From Streptomyces katrae (GTDB lineage: Bacteria > Actinomycetota > Actinomycetes > Streptomycetales > Streptomycetaceae), in NCBI RefSeq assembly GCF_000717655.1, contig NZ_JNZY01000012.1:62001-126000 (forward strand): 64,000 bases of DNA. The letters run 5' to 3'. Under the pieces are notes generated by a model, which was not told the DNA's origin, ran no database searches, and saw only the letters and a program-made list of their open reading frames with translations. The translations under genes and the position numbers were made by a program. Below, one piece after another: positions 46,114 to 54,262 of the stretch. The stretch's first letter is position 1. Each line of letters starts with the position of its first letter.

Positions 46114-47820
46114 TCAGCCGTCGGTGCGCTGGTACAGCGTCCCGTCGCTCCAGATCCGGGCGACCCTGCCCCACTCGGCGGCCGAAGCCACGTCGGGGAA
46201 GAAGCCGTGCCCGTTGAGGTTGGCGCTGGTGTTGCAGAGCACCGGGACGCCGCTGAGCCGTCGATAGGCCGACAGGACGGCGAAGAGCAGGTCGTCGTCC
46301 TCCGGGCCGACCGTCTGGAGCCGCGCGGTGCCGTCGAGGTGGATGACCGCGGGGATGCGGTCCACCCATTCCGCCCGCACCTCGTGGTCGAAGAGCATGT
46401 GCGGGTCCGGCGTGCCGGGAGCGAAGATCCCCGGTGCATCGGCCTCGAGGCAGATGGGGGCGACGGGCCGGTAGGGTTCGCGGTCCTTGACCCGGTTCAG
46501 CTCGTCCTTCATCGACGCGCTGACCGGGGCCGCCAGGATGCTGCGGCCGCCGAGTGCGCGGGGGCCGAGTTCGGCTCGTCCGTGCAGGACCACCACGGGC
46601 TCCCCGGACTCGTGGAGGATCGCGGCGAGTTCCTCCGGAGCACACGCCGACGCCGACCAGCCGGCGGGCAGCTCGGGCGACGGCGTCAGCGCCGGGCCCA
46701 GCCGGGGGTTCCACGTGAGCGGGGCCAGCCCGTCGCGCTGCGCCCGGCCCAGAACGGCCGCTCCGATGGCGGAGCCCGAGTCGTTGGGGAACGGCGGGAC
46801 CCACACGTCGCGGAAGTCCGGCGCCTCGCGCAGCGCGCTGTTCCACTTGATGTTGAGCGCGCAGCCGCCGGCGAAGCACAGGTTCCAGGGGCCTTCGCCC
46901 TTGGCGGCGCGTACCTTGGCGGTGATCCGCTCGACGAGGAGGTCCTCGAAGAAGGCGTGCACGCTCGCCAGGACGTCCTCGTCGCTGATCCCGTTCTCCG
47001 ACACGCGGGTGCGGACCGCGGAGAAGAACTCGTGCACGGGAGGCACGGACGGCTCGAAGAGACTGCCGTACCCGCCGACCGTCGCGCGGTACTCCACGGC
47101 CGCCGGCTCGTCGCTCTCGAAGACGCGGTGGAACTCCTCCCGCAGCACCGTGACGACGCGCTCGTCGACCTGGCCCAGCGCGATGTACGCCATGAGCTTG
47201 CCGGCGACCGAGAGGTCGTCGACCGTGGGTGACTGGACGGTCTTGCGGAAGGGCCCGAAGTGGTGTCCCGCAATGGCGTACGCATGGCCGAGAAGGGGGA
47301 AGAGTTCGCCCAGGTTCTCCACGCCGTCGCGCGGGTCCACCCAGTAGAGGCGGGGGAAGAGTCCACCGTCCCAGACCAGGACGAAGGAGCCTTCGCCGCG
47401 CTGGGCGAAGGGGCTGGATGCGTAAGCGCTCGCCACGTGCCCGGCAGCGTGCGGGAAACTGGTGTACGCGTAGGTCCGGCCGTCCATCGGGAACTTGCCC
47501 GAGACGCTGGGCGAATCGAGCGCCGGGCACGCCGCCGATTCCCGGTAGGGACCGACCACGATCTCCGTGGGCAGCCCCTGGTCGAGGAGGGCCACTGTTC
47601 CGGAGACGTCTCCGTCCCAGCCGTCGACGACCCACTGGTCGACGTCCTCCGGCTTGTAGCCGAAGTCGGAGAGAATTCCGGGGATCAGGCTGAAGTCGGC
47701 AACGGTGCTGTAGCGCAGACCGTTCCCCAGCTTCTCCATCTCGACACTGAACACGAGACGGTCGTCGTCGAGCAGGGCGACGGCACCATCATGCGTGAGT
47801 TTCAACCCGCAGATTATCAA
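46114..47820 (-). CDS. O-carbamoyltransferase (NodU/TobZ family)
   Basis: 568-residue carbamoyltransferase making a carbamoyl ester or amide from carbamoyl phosphate via carbamoyl adenylate. The N-terminal Kae1-like domain has the start IICGLKLTHDGAVALLDD, the metal histidines in FPHAAGHVASAYASSPF, and VLVWDGG. The C-terminal domain has FAGGCALNIKWNSAL, NDSGSAIGAAVLG, GRAELGPRALGGRSILA, and VPVLCNTSANLNGHG. A TTG start at 47820 is proposed: AAGGAG lies exactly 8 bases upstream and family members begin at this position; the ATG at 47853 lacks a good site. It overlaps the acetyltransferase gene by 32 bases. Carbamoylation of a hydroxylated amino-acid side chain is the likely role in this cluster. 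Confidence 0.93.
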   Translation of the reverse strand: MIICGLKLTHDGAVALLDDDRLVFSVEMEKLGNGLRYSTVADFSLIPGILSDFGYKPEDVDQWVVDGWDGDVSGTVALLDQGLPTEIVVGPYRESAACPALDSPSVSGKFPMDGRTYAYTSFPHAAGHVASAYASSPFAQRGEGSFVLVWDGGLFPRLYWVDPRDGVENLGELFPLLGHAYAIAGHHFGPFRKTVQSPTVDDLSVAGKLMAYIALGQVDERVVTVLREEFHRVFESDEPAAVEYRATVGGYGSLFEPSVPPVHEFFSAVRTRVSENGISDEDVLASVHAFFEDLLVERITAKVRAAKGEGPWNLCFAGGCALNIKWNSALREAPDFRDVWVPPFPNDSGSAIGAAVLGRAQRDGLAPLTWNPRLGPALTPSPELPAGWSASACAPEELAAILHESGEPVVVLHGRAELGPRALGGRSILAAPVSASMKDELNRVKDREPYRPVAPICLEADAPGIFAPGTPDPHMLFDHEVRAEWVDRIPAVIHLDGTARLQTVGPEDDDLLFAVLSAYRRLSGVPVLCNTSANLNGHGFFPDVASAAEWGRVARIWSDGTLYQRTDG

Positions 47821-48373
47821 CTGTGTCACTCCTTGGTCTGCTTGAGTCGGCACATGGACGTGCTTCGGTCTCCGACGGCTCGGAGATGAGTCTCAACTGG
47901 TAAAGGCTGGATCTTCGGCCCGGACGGAAGAGGGCGCGCCATTCGTCACGGATCTCGCTCGCCGGGACTTCCGAGAAACCCAGCTTCCCGAACCACTCCC
48001 CGCTGTACCGGGTCAGGGCCAGCAGAGAGCCGTATCCGAGTTCTCTGCCGATGGTCCCGGCAATACCGACCAGGTGCCGGCCGATCCCCCTGCCCTGCCA
48101 GTCGACCGCGATGCACAGGTTGTAGACGAGCAGGCTGCTGCCGGAGGGTGCCACCCCTGCGCAGCCGACCATTCGGTCCCCTTCACAGGCGACGACGAAG
48201 CCCTGTGACAATTCAGCCAGTTCGGCCAGCGGGCGAGCCACCAGCAGGCCCTGCTCGACGAACGGGGCGGAGAGCAAGGCGATCTGCTCCGCATCCTCGG
48301 GGCGGGCGGGTCGTGCAACGAGCACGTCCGTCGCGGTCAGGCGCCGGGAGGCGGTCTGCACGGACTCACGCAC
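47789..48373 (-). CDS. GNAT acetyltransferase, ArgA-like
   Basis: About 194 residues. GNAT core: ARPARPEDAEQIALLSAPFVEQGLL in two parts, FVVACEGDRMVGCAGVAP, VYNLCIAVDWQGRGIGRHLVGIAG (acetyl-CoA motif Q/RGxGIG) and SGEWFGKLGFSEV. The pattern is closest to stand-alone N-acetylglutamate synthases, so it may boost ornithine/citrulline supply for the peptide; self-resistance by acetylation is the alternative. The start is uncertain: GTG 48373 overlaps the SDR stop, with GTG 48385 and 48361 as options. It is between the SDR and carbamoyltransferase genes in one overlapping operon. Confidence 0.85.
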   Translation of the reverse strand: MRESVQTASRRLTATDVLVARPARPEDAEQIALLSAPFVEQGLLVARPLAELAELSQGFVVACEGDRMVGCAGVAPSGSSLLVYNLCIAVDWQGRGIGRHLVGIAGTIGRELGYGSLLALTRYSGEWFGKLGFSEVPASEIRDEWRALFRPGRRSSLYQLRLISEPSETEARPCADSSRPRSDTVDNLRVETHA

Positions 48374-49160
48374 CCTCCGCACCACCCGGCCGGGCGGTCG
48401 GGCTGCCGGCGACGCCGAGCCCGAAGGGCTGCTCGGCCGACATCAGTTCGATCATGTTGACGTTGACCCGGGCGGGCTGCGAGAGACACCAGGCAACCGC
48501 CTCGGCCACGTCGGCGGCGGTGAGCGGTTCGATGCCCTGGTAGAGCGCGTCGGCGCGCTCTTCGTCCCCGTCGTAGCGGACCTTGGCGAACTCGGTCTTC
48601 GCCATACCGGGCGCCACACAGCTCACTCTGACGCCCGTTCCCTGGAGGTCGACGCGCATGTTCAGCGACAGCTGGTGGACGAATGCCTTGGTGGCGGCAT
48701 AGACGTTCCCGCCCATGTAGGGGTAACTCGCCGCGATCGAGCCGATGTTCACGACGTGCCCGGACCCGCGCGAGACGAGGCGGGGAAGCACCAGACCGCT
48801 GAGGTTGAGCAGACCGGAGATGTTCGTGTCGATCATTTCGCGCCAGGAATCACCATTGCCCGACTGAAGGGTGTCGAACCCTCGCGAGAGGCCAGCATTG
48901 TTGACGAGGACCGAGATGTCACGGAATTCCGGAGGCAGCTCGTCGAGGGCCATGGCCAGACCTTCTCGGTCACGGACATCGGCGACCACCGGCAGAATCG
49001 CTCCTGTGGAGTCCTCTTCCGCCAGCTCTTTCAGACGGTCCGCTCTGCGGGCCAGGCCCACCACGGAGTAGCCCTGCCGGCTCAGCACCTGTGCAATTCT
49101 CCAGCCGAATCCCGAGGATGCACCCGAGACCACGGCCACGCCACGCTTTTCCTGCGTCAT
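48366..49160 (-). CDS. SDR family oxidoreductase (YdfG-like)
   Basis: 264-residue classical short-chain dehydrogenase. Nucleotide motif VVSGASSGFGWRIAQVL (residues 10-26), NNAG at about 92, catalytic Ser in VVNIGSIAAS, and YxxxK in YAATKAFVHQL. The C-terminal NVNMIELMSAEQPFGLGV resembles YdfG-type 3-hydroxy acid dehydrogenases, which reduce or oxidise 3-hydroxy acids. ATG 49160 has AAGGGG seven bases upstream. It is first of a leftward operon (SDR, acetyltransferase, carbamoyltransferase) and could adjust a beta-hydroxy amino acid or its keto form. Confidence 0.92.
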   Translation of the reverse strand: MTQEKRGVAVVSGASSGFGWRIAQVLSRQGYSVVGLARRADRLKELAEEDSTGAILPVVADVRDREGLAMALDELPPEFRDISVLVNNAGLSRGFDTLQSGNGDSWREMIDTNISGLLNLSGLVLPRLVSRGSGHVVNIGSIAASYPYMGGNVYAATKAFVHQLSLNMRVDLQGTGVRVSCVAPGMAKTEFAKVRYDGDEERADALYQGIEPLTAADVAEAVAWCLSQPARVNVNMIELMSAEQPFGLGVAGSPTARPGGAEGA

Positions 49161-49296
49161 GCACACACCCCTTCGGCCCCGTTGCGCTGTATCGCCACGA
49201 CGCCTTCACGCGTTCATCCCACACCCCCGTCAGGGGCGGGGTTCTGGACACCTGCTTCAGCGGCATCGGGGTCTCCTTGCACGCCGACCGGCCAGA

Positions 49297-49314
49297 GTTA
49301 CGCCTCGTTACGCC
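49297..49314. repeat. Tandem GTTACGCC repeat, phased by 10 bp
   Basis: GTTACGCC at 49297-49304 and again at 49307-49314, exactly one helical turn apart, 137-154 bases upstream of the leftward SDR operon start. A plausible activator or repressor site, since pathway regulators often bind short direct repeats. No regulator gene of this cluster is inside the window. Confidence 0.4.
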
Positions 49315-49380
49315 GAAACACCCTCGCCGACAAGGCTCCAGGTCGACTGACCTCTAACCCGTAAACTCCTCGCCAGTGAA

Positions 49381-49536
49381 TCACGGGCCGATGCGGCGGC
49401 GGGGATTCTTCCATTTCACTTCCAGCCGATCGAAAGCGGAGCTCAAGGCGGACTCGACCGGGTTCACGGTATAAATCGTCGGGTGGGTCGGCCCGAAGAC
49501 GATGACATGGAGGGTGCGCCGGCTGTCTGTTGACAT
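49381..49536 (-). CDS. Small 51-residue protein of unknown function
   Basis: ATG 49536 to TGA 49381-49383 encodes 51 residues: a polar start, a strand-like LHVIVFGPTHPTIYTVN, a helical PVESALSSAFDRLEV and a basic end KWKNPRRRIGP. About 80 percent of third codon positions are G or C, in line with coding. A GGAG lies about 12 bases upstream. No family is recognised. It precedes the SDR operon by 220 bases on the same strand and so may be the first gene of that transcript. A plus-strand 106-codon frame covers the opposite strand and looks less like protein. Confidence 0.5.
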   Translation of the reverse strand: MSTDSRRTLHVIVFGPTHPTIYTVNPVESALSSAFDRLEVKWKNPRRRIGP

Positions 49537-49846
49537 TCCAAGTCCACTCCGTGATAGGAATGTTGGCGACGAGGCCGGGAGCTGTGCATTTCGAGTCGAG
49601 TCTCACTCGAGGGTCAGTGCATGACGACCGCTCCGGACTTCTCGTACCGCGCCCTCCGTTGAAGTCATTTCCGGTCGCCGAGTACGAACCGTTCGCGACC
49701 GCTGAACGCCACCTTCGACTGACAGGGGAAACAGTGTGCCTCCATTCAGCAGTGCCACATTCACGTGTCCGTCTTAGCCCGGCCACTGCCGAACCGGTTC
49801 TGCCCGAGGTGCCGGGCGCGCCCGCCGACGACATACGGGGGCGGCT
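49537..49846. other. Divergent promoter region of the biosynthetic cluster
   Basis: About 310 bases between the small leftward gene and the thioesterase gene. A TTGACA hexamer at 49530-49535 and TAGGAA at 49555-49560 could form a rightward promoter with a long 19-base spacer. That would give the thioesterase transcript a leader of nearly 300 bases. No intact larger gene is supported. Confidence 0.35.
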
Positions 49847-49850
49847 GTGA
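49734..49850 (+). CDS. Possible 38-codon leader ORF overlapping the thioesterase start
   Basis: GTG 49734, preceded by AGGGG, opens 38 codons (VCLHSAVPHSRVRL, then PATAEPVLPEVPGAPADD) ending in a TGA that overlaps the thioesterase GTG (GTGA). The arrangement fits translational coupling, but third-position composition is only about two-thirds G/C, so it may be leader RNA that happens to be open. Confidence 0.2.
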   Translation: MCLHSAVPHSRVRLSPATAEPVLPEVPGAPADDIRGRL

Positions 49851-50605
49851 AGCCGGGGCCCCTCGTGGAGTGGGACCCGCCGCGCACCGCGAAGGCTCTC
49901 CTCGTGTGCCTGCCCCACGCGGGTTCCGGCGCCTTTCAGTTCCGCACCTGGCAGGAACTGCTCGGCCCCGACATCGCACTGCTGGCCGTACAGCTGCCGG
50001 GCCGCGAGAACCGGTGGCGCGAGGAGCCCGCGACCGGCATGGCGCAGGTGCTCGACGAGCTGGCGCCGGCCGTCGCCGCCCGGCTCGACCTGCCCTACTT
50101 CGTGTACGGCCACAGCATGGGAGCCCTGGTGGGGTACGAGCTCGCCCGCGCCCTGGGCCGAGAGTACGGCCGGTGGCCCAGCGGATTCGTCGCCTCGGCC
50201 TCCCGGGCCCCGGACGACCAGGGCGAGCCCTCCGACACGCCTCGGCTGACCGACCGGCAGCTCGTCGACGAACTGGTTGCGGAAGGCGTCGTGCCCGCGG
50301 CCGTGGGCGCCAACAGCCGCCTGGCCGCGGCGGTGGCGCGGCCCCTGCGCGGCGACAACGCCATCTGCGACTCGTACACGCCACCTGGCGAGGACGCTCT
50401 CCTGCCGTGCCCGCTCGGCGCATGGCGGGGGCAGGACGATGCAGGCGTGACGGACGACCACATCCGCAAGTGGCCCGCCTGGTCCGCCGGTACCGGCACC
50501 GTACGGACCTTCCCCGGCGACCACTTCTACCCCCTCGCCGACCCCCTCCGCGTGACCGCCGAACTGCGGGCGTTCGTCCTCGGTCAGCTGTCACCGCACA
50601 GCTGA
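49847..50605 (+). CDS. Type II thioesterase
   Basis: 252-residue alpha/beta hydrolase that removes wrong or stalled groups from NRPS carrier proteins. LLVCLPHAGSGAFQFRTWQ is the typical N-terminal stretch with the oxyanion region, the nucleophile is in YGHSMGALVGYELAR, the Asp is likely in WRGQDDAGVTDD, and the His is in TFPGDHFYPLADP. The GTG start has GGGGG upstream. First of the rightward genes of the cluster (thioesterase, two exporter subunits, cyclodeaminase, adenylation protein), which all lie in the same direction. Confidence 0.93.
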   Translation: MKPGPLVEWDPPRTAKALLVCLPHAGSGAFQFRTWQELLGPDIALLAVQLPGRENRWREEPATGMAQVLDELAPAVAARLDLPYFVYGHSMGALVGYELARALGREYGRWPSGFVASASRAPDDQGEPSDTPRLTDRQLVDELVAEGVVPAAVGANSRLAAAVARPLRGDNAICDSYTPPGEDALLPCPLGAWRGQDDAGVTDDHIRKWPAWSAGTGTVRTFPGDHFYPLADPLRVTAELRAFVLGQLSPHS

Positions 50606-50711
50606 CCGGCGGCCCTCCCGAGCGTCCCCCCGACGGCAGAACCGCTCAGTACCTCCTGTCCCCCCGACCGCCCCGGCCCCTCCGGGACGGGACAACCCCG
50701 AAGGATTCGCA

Positions 50712-52403
50712 TTGCCAAGCAACAATCCGCTGCCCGAGCTGGGGGATCCGGACCTCCGGTCGCCCCGGAGCTATCTTCGATGGCTGATCGGCAGGCAGTC
50801 GAGCACACTGTTCCTCGGGGTGTTGTGGGGCTGCCTGTGGATGGCCAGCATGGGCCTGACCCCCTTCACCATCGGCCGGGCCATCGACGCCATGACGGAG
50901 AAGGACACCGACCGGCTGCTCGTCTGGACCGGCGTCATCATCGGGCTCGCCCTGGTGACCACCGCCGGCAGCGTCCTGCGCCACCGCTGTGACACGATCG
51001 GCCGGCTCAAGGCCAACTACCTGACGTTCCGCCTCGTGGCCGCGCACGCGGTACGGCTGGGCGCGACCCTGCCCAAGCGGATCTCCACCGGCGAGGTCGT
51101 GGCCATCGGCACGGCCGACATCACCCGCATCGGCGCCCTGCCCGGCGCCGTCGCCCGCGGCATCGGCAGCGCGGTCACCGTCGTGCTCGTCGCCCTGGTG
51201 CTGCTCTCCACCTCGGTCACCCTCGGCCTGCTCGTCCTCATCGGCGTCCCCGTCCTGCTCGCGGGCACGGGCCCGCTGCTCAGGCCGCTGCACAAGCGCA
51301 TCGGCAGCTACCGCGACCTGCAGGGCGACTTGACGAACCGGGCCGGCGACATCGTGTCCGGTCTGCGCGTACTGCGCGGCATCGGCGGCGAAGCCGCGTT
51401 CGGCGAGCGCTACCGCAAGGACTCCCAGCGGCTGCGGCAGGCGGGCGTCCACGTGGCGAAGGTCGAATCGGTGCTGCCCGCCGCCGAGGTGCTGCTCCCC
51501 GGGATCTTCGTGGTGGCGGTCGTCTGGATCGGCGCCCGCCTCGCCGTCGGTGGCGGTCTCACCGCCGGGGAACTCGTCGCAGCCTACGGGTACGCCGCGT
51601 TCCTCATGCTGCCGATGCGCACGGCGACTTCGGCGGTGCAGTCGTTCGTCGGTGCCGATGTCGCGGCGCAGCGCGTCGTGCGCGTACTGGCCCTCGAGCC
51701 CGACGCCACCTCCGACATCGCACGCGCCGACCTCTCCGAGGCGCCCGACCTGTACGACGCGGAATCGGGGCTGCGGGTCCGGCCGGGACTGATGACCGTG
51801 ATCGCCGCCTCCACCCCGGAGGAGGGCGCCGAGATCGCCGAACGGCTCGGGCGCTACGCCCCGGGTGAGGTGACCGTCGGTGGTGTGCCGCTGGACTCGC
51901 TTCCGCTGGAACAGGTGCGTGAACTCATCCTCGTGGCCCGCAACGAGGACACCCTCTTCTCCGGTGTCCTGGCCGAGGATCTGGGCGGACGCTCGGACCA
52001 GGTGCGCGCGCAGGCCCTGCACAACGCCAATGCGGAAGACATCGTCGAGGCCCTGCCGGACGGTCTGGCCACCGTCGTCACCGCAGGGGGCTCCGCCTTC
52101 TCGGGCGGCCAGCAGCAGCGGCTGCGGCTGGCGCGCGCGCTGGCGGCCCGGCCCGGGGTCCTCGTCCTGGTGGATCCGACCAGTGCCGTGGACGCGCACA
52201 CCGAATCGGTGATCGCCGAACGGCTCCACAGGTCCAGGGCGGAGCTCACGACCGTGGTCGTGAGCAACAGCCCGCTGTTGCTCGACCAGGCCGACGAGGT
52301 GGCCTACGTGGAGGACGGCAAGGTCGTCGCGACCGGCACACACCGTGAACTCGCCACCGGTGCGTCCCAGTACGCCGCCGTTGTCATGCGGGAGGAGACG
52401 TGA
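50712..52403 (+). CDS. ABC exporter subunit A of the peptide cluster, degenerate Walker A
   Basis: 563-residue permease-ATPase half-transporter with six membrane helices (residues about 25-290). In the nucleotide-binding domain the P-loop is missing (MTVIAASTPEEGAEIAERL), the signature is FSGGQQQRLRLARAL, Walker B has Asp in place of the catalytic Glu (VLVLVDPTSAVD), and the H-loop is lost (VVVSNSPLLLDQAD). So it serves as the non-catalytic half. A TTG start at 50712 follows AAGGA by 6 bases; no ATG or GTG fits. It is a paralogue of 15236-17071. It probably exports the product together with the next gene. Confidence 0.9.
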   Translation: MPSNNPLPELGDPDLRSPRSYLRWLIGRQSSTLFLGVLWGCLWMASMGLTPFTIGRAIDAMTEKDTDRLLVWTGVIIGLALVTTAGSVLRHRCDTIGRLKANYLTFRLVAAHAVRLGATLPKRISTGEVVAIGTADITRIGALPGAVARGIGSAVTVVLVALVLLSTSVTLGLLVLIGVPVLLAGTGPLLRPLHKRIGSYRDLQGDLTNRAGDIVSGLRVLRGIGGEAAFGERYRKDSQRLRQAGVHVAKVESVLPAAEVLLPGIFVVAVVWIGARLAVGGGLTAGELVAAYGYAAFLMLPMRTATSAVQSFVGADVAAQRVVRVLALEPDATSDIARADLSEAPDLYDAESGLRVRPGLMTVIAASTPEEGAEIAERLGRYAPGEVTVGGVPLDSLPLEQVRELILVARNEDTLFSGVLAEDLGGRSDQVRAQALHNANAEDIVEALPDGLATVVTAGGSAFSGGQQQRLRLARALAARPGVLVLVDPTSAVDAHTESVIAERLHRSRAELTTVVVSNSPLLLDQADEVAYVEDGKVVATGTHRELATGASQYAAVVMREET

Positions 52404-52452
52404 TCGTCACCGTCCCCAGTCCTTCCGACAGCCGCCCTCAGAGGAGTGCCCA

Positions 52453-54246
52453 GTGAGTCTTCCGGTAGCCGACGCGAAGACGGTCCGCCGTCACGTACGG
52501 GGCCTGGTGCGCAGCCATACCGGCCTGCTGACCCGCACCGTGCTCTGGTTCGTCCTCGCCACGGTCTGCGGTCTGGTCGTGCCCGCCCTGCTGGGCCGGC
52601 TGGTCGGGCAGGTGGAGAAGGGCATCACCACCGGCCAGGTGGACTTCACCGTGCTGACGATCGCCGGACTCCTGCTGCTCCAGGGCGTGTTCACCCGTAC
52701 CGCCCGCCTGCAGGGGGCCCGGCTCGGTGAGCTGGTCCTGGCCGACATCCGCGAGGGGTTCGTGCGGCGGGTGCTGACCCTGCCCCTGCACACGGTGGAG
52801 AAGGCCGGGGCCGGCGATCTGCTGACCCGCAGCACCCGCGACGTGGATGCGCTGTCCAACGCCGTGCGCATGGGGGCGCCGTCGATCCTGGTGGCCAGCC
52901 TCTCGGTGGTGCTGACGCTGGTGGCGCTGATCGTGACCAGCCCCATCATGGTCCTGCCGTGCCTCATCGCCGTCCCGCTCATCGTCTGGTCGACGCGCTG
53001 GTACCTGGCGCGCGCCCGGGATGCCTACCTGGCCGAGGCGGCCGGCTACTCCGACCTCGCCCAGGGCCTCTCCGAGACGGTCACCGGCGCCCGCACCGTG
53101 GAGGCGCTGGACCGGTCCGGCCCGCGCATCCGCCGTACGGACGAGGACGTCGAGCGGGCGAATGGCGCGGAGCGGCGCACGCTGTTCCTGCGCAGCGTCT
53201 GGTTCCCGCTGATGGACTTCGGCTACGTGCTGCCGGTCGCCGCCACGCTGCTGTTCGGCGGGCTCTTCTACATCGAGGGCTGGGTGAGCCTCGGCGAGGT
53301 GACCGCCGCGACGCTGTACACCCGGGCCGTGATCGACCCGCTGGACGAACTCCTCGGCTGGCTCGAGGAGCTGCAGGTCGGCGACGCCTCGCTGGCCCGC
53401 CTGATCGGCATCGAGGCCGGGGCCGGACCGGAGGGCGACTCCGGTCGGCGGCCCGAGGGTGACCGGCTGGCCGCGGAAGGCGTCGCCTATGCCTACCGGG
53501 CCGGTCACGACGTGATCGAGGACGTCAGTCTCAGCGTCGGATCCGGTGAGCGCATCGCCATCGTCGGCCCTTCGGGGGCCGGCAAGTCGACCCTCGGCCG
53601 TATCCTCGCGGGGATCCACGAGCCGCGTACCGGATCGGTCACGCTGGGCGGAGTACCGGTCCACGAACTGCCGTTGGAAGAGCTGCGCCGCAACGTCGCG
53701 CTGGTCACGCAGGAACACCACGTATTCCTCGGGACCGTGCGCGAGAACGTCGCACTGGCCGCGCCGGACGCCACGGACGAGCAGGTGACGGCGGCCCTGG
53801 CGGCGGTGGCCGCCGAGGAGTGGGTCCAGGCCCTTCCGAACGGCCTCGACACCGAGCTGGGCACCGACGAGAACCCCGTATCGCCCGGCCAGGCACAGCA
53901 ACTGGCCCTGGCCCGGCTCGTCCTGGCCGATCCGCACACCCTGGTGCTCGACGAGGCCACCTCGCTGCTCGACCCGCGAGCCGCCCGCGACCTCGAGCGT
54001 TCGCTCGCCGGCGTACTGCGCGGGCGGACCGTCATCGCCATCGCCCACCGGCTGCACACCGCCCACGACGCGGACCGTGTCGTCGTGATGGAGGCCGGCC
54101 GCATCACCGAGCAGGGGGCTCATGACGAGCTCGTCTCGGCGGGGGGCGCGTACGCCGGACTGTGGGAGTCCTGGCACGGGCGCGGCCCCTCGGCCTCGTC
54201 GAAATCCCCTGTTCCTTCACCTTCTTTGGACCAGTCCGAACACTGA
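52453..54246 (+). CDS. ABC exporter subunit B of the peptide cluster
   Basis: 597-residue partner with six membrane helices, Walker A VGPSGAGKSTLG, Q-loop LVTQEHHVFLG, a changed signature VSPGQAQQLALARL, Walker B LVLDEATSLLD and an intact H-loop AIAHRLHTAHD. With subunit A it forms one competent ATP site. GTG 52453 follows GAGGAG by 6 bases and is preferred to 52345, which would overlap subunit A. Highly similar to 17068-18849, showing that the exporter pair was duplicated or recruited. It ends 16 bases before the cyclodeaminase gene. Confidence 0.9.
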   Translation: MSLPVADAKTVRRHVRGLVRSHTGLLTRTVLWFVLATVCGLVVPALLGRLVGQVEKGITTGQVDFTVLTIAGLLLLQGVFTRTARLQGARLGELVLADIREGFVRRVLTLPLHTVEKAGAGDLLTRSTRDVDALSNAVRMGAPSILVASLSVVLTLVALIVTSPIMVLPCLIAVPLIVWSTRWYLARARDAYLAEAAGYSDLAQGLSETVTGARTVEALDRSGPRIRRTDEDVERANGAERRTLFLRSVWFPLMDFGYVLPVAATLLFGGLFYIEGWVSLGEVTAATLYTRAVIDPLDELLGWLEELQVGDASLARLIGIEAGAGPEGDSGRRPEGDRLAAEGVAYAYRAGHDVIEDVSLSVGSGERIAIVGPSGAGKSTLGRILAGIHEPRTGSVTLGGVPVHELPLEELRRNVALVTQEHHVFLGTVRENVALAAPDATDEQVTAALAAVAAEEWVQALPNGLDTELGTDENPVSPGQAQQLALARLVLADPHTLVLDEATSLLDPRAARDLERSLAGVLRGRTVIAIAHRLHTAHDADRVVVMEAGRITEQGAHDELVSAGGAYAGLWESWHGRGPSASSKSPVPSPSLDQSEH

Positions 54247-54262
54247 GCGCCAGGAGAGACCG

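Noticed and set aside
46013..47635. A 540-codon minus-strand frame over the carbamoyltransferase
   Set aside because: It is an out-of-frame shadow rich in Arg, Gly and Pro; the carbamoyltransferase frame carries all family motifs.
49530..49850. A 106-codon plus-strand frame before the thioesterase
   Set aside because: Its first two thirds have poor coding character and overlap the better minus-strand small gene; only the last 38 codons are kept as a weak candidate leader.
54122..54262. An N-terminal extension of the cyclodeaminase from an in-frame start at 54122
   Set aside because: It would overlap the exporter subunit B gene, and the TTG at 54263 has a clear ribosome-binding site at the family N-terminus.
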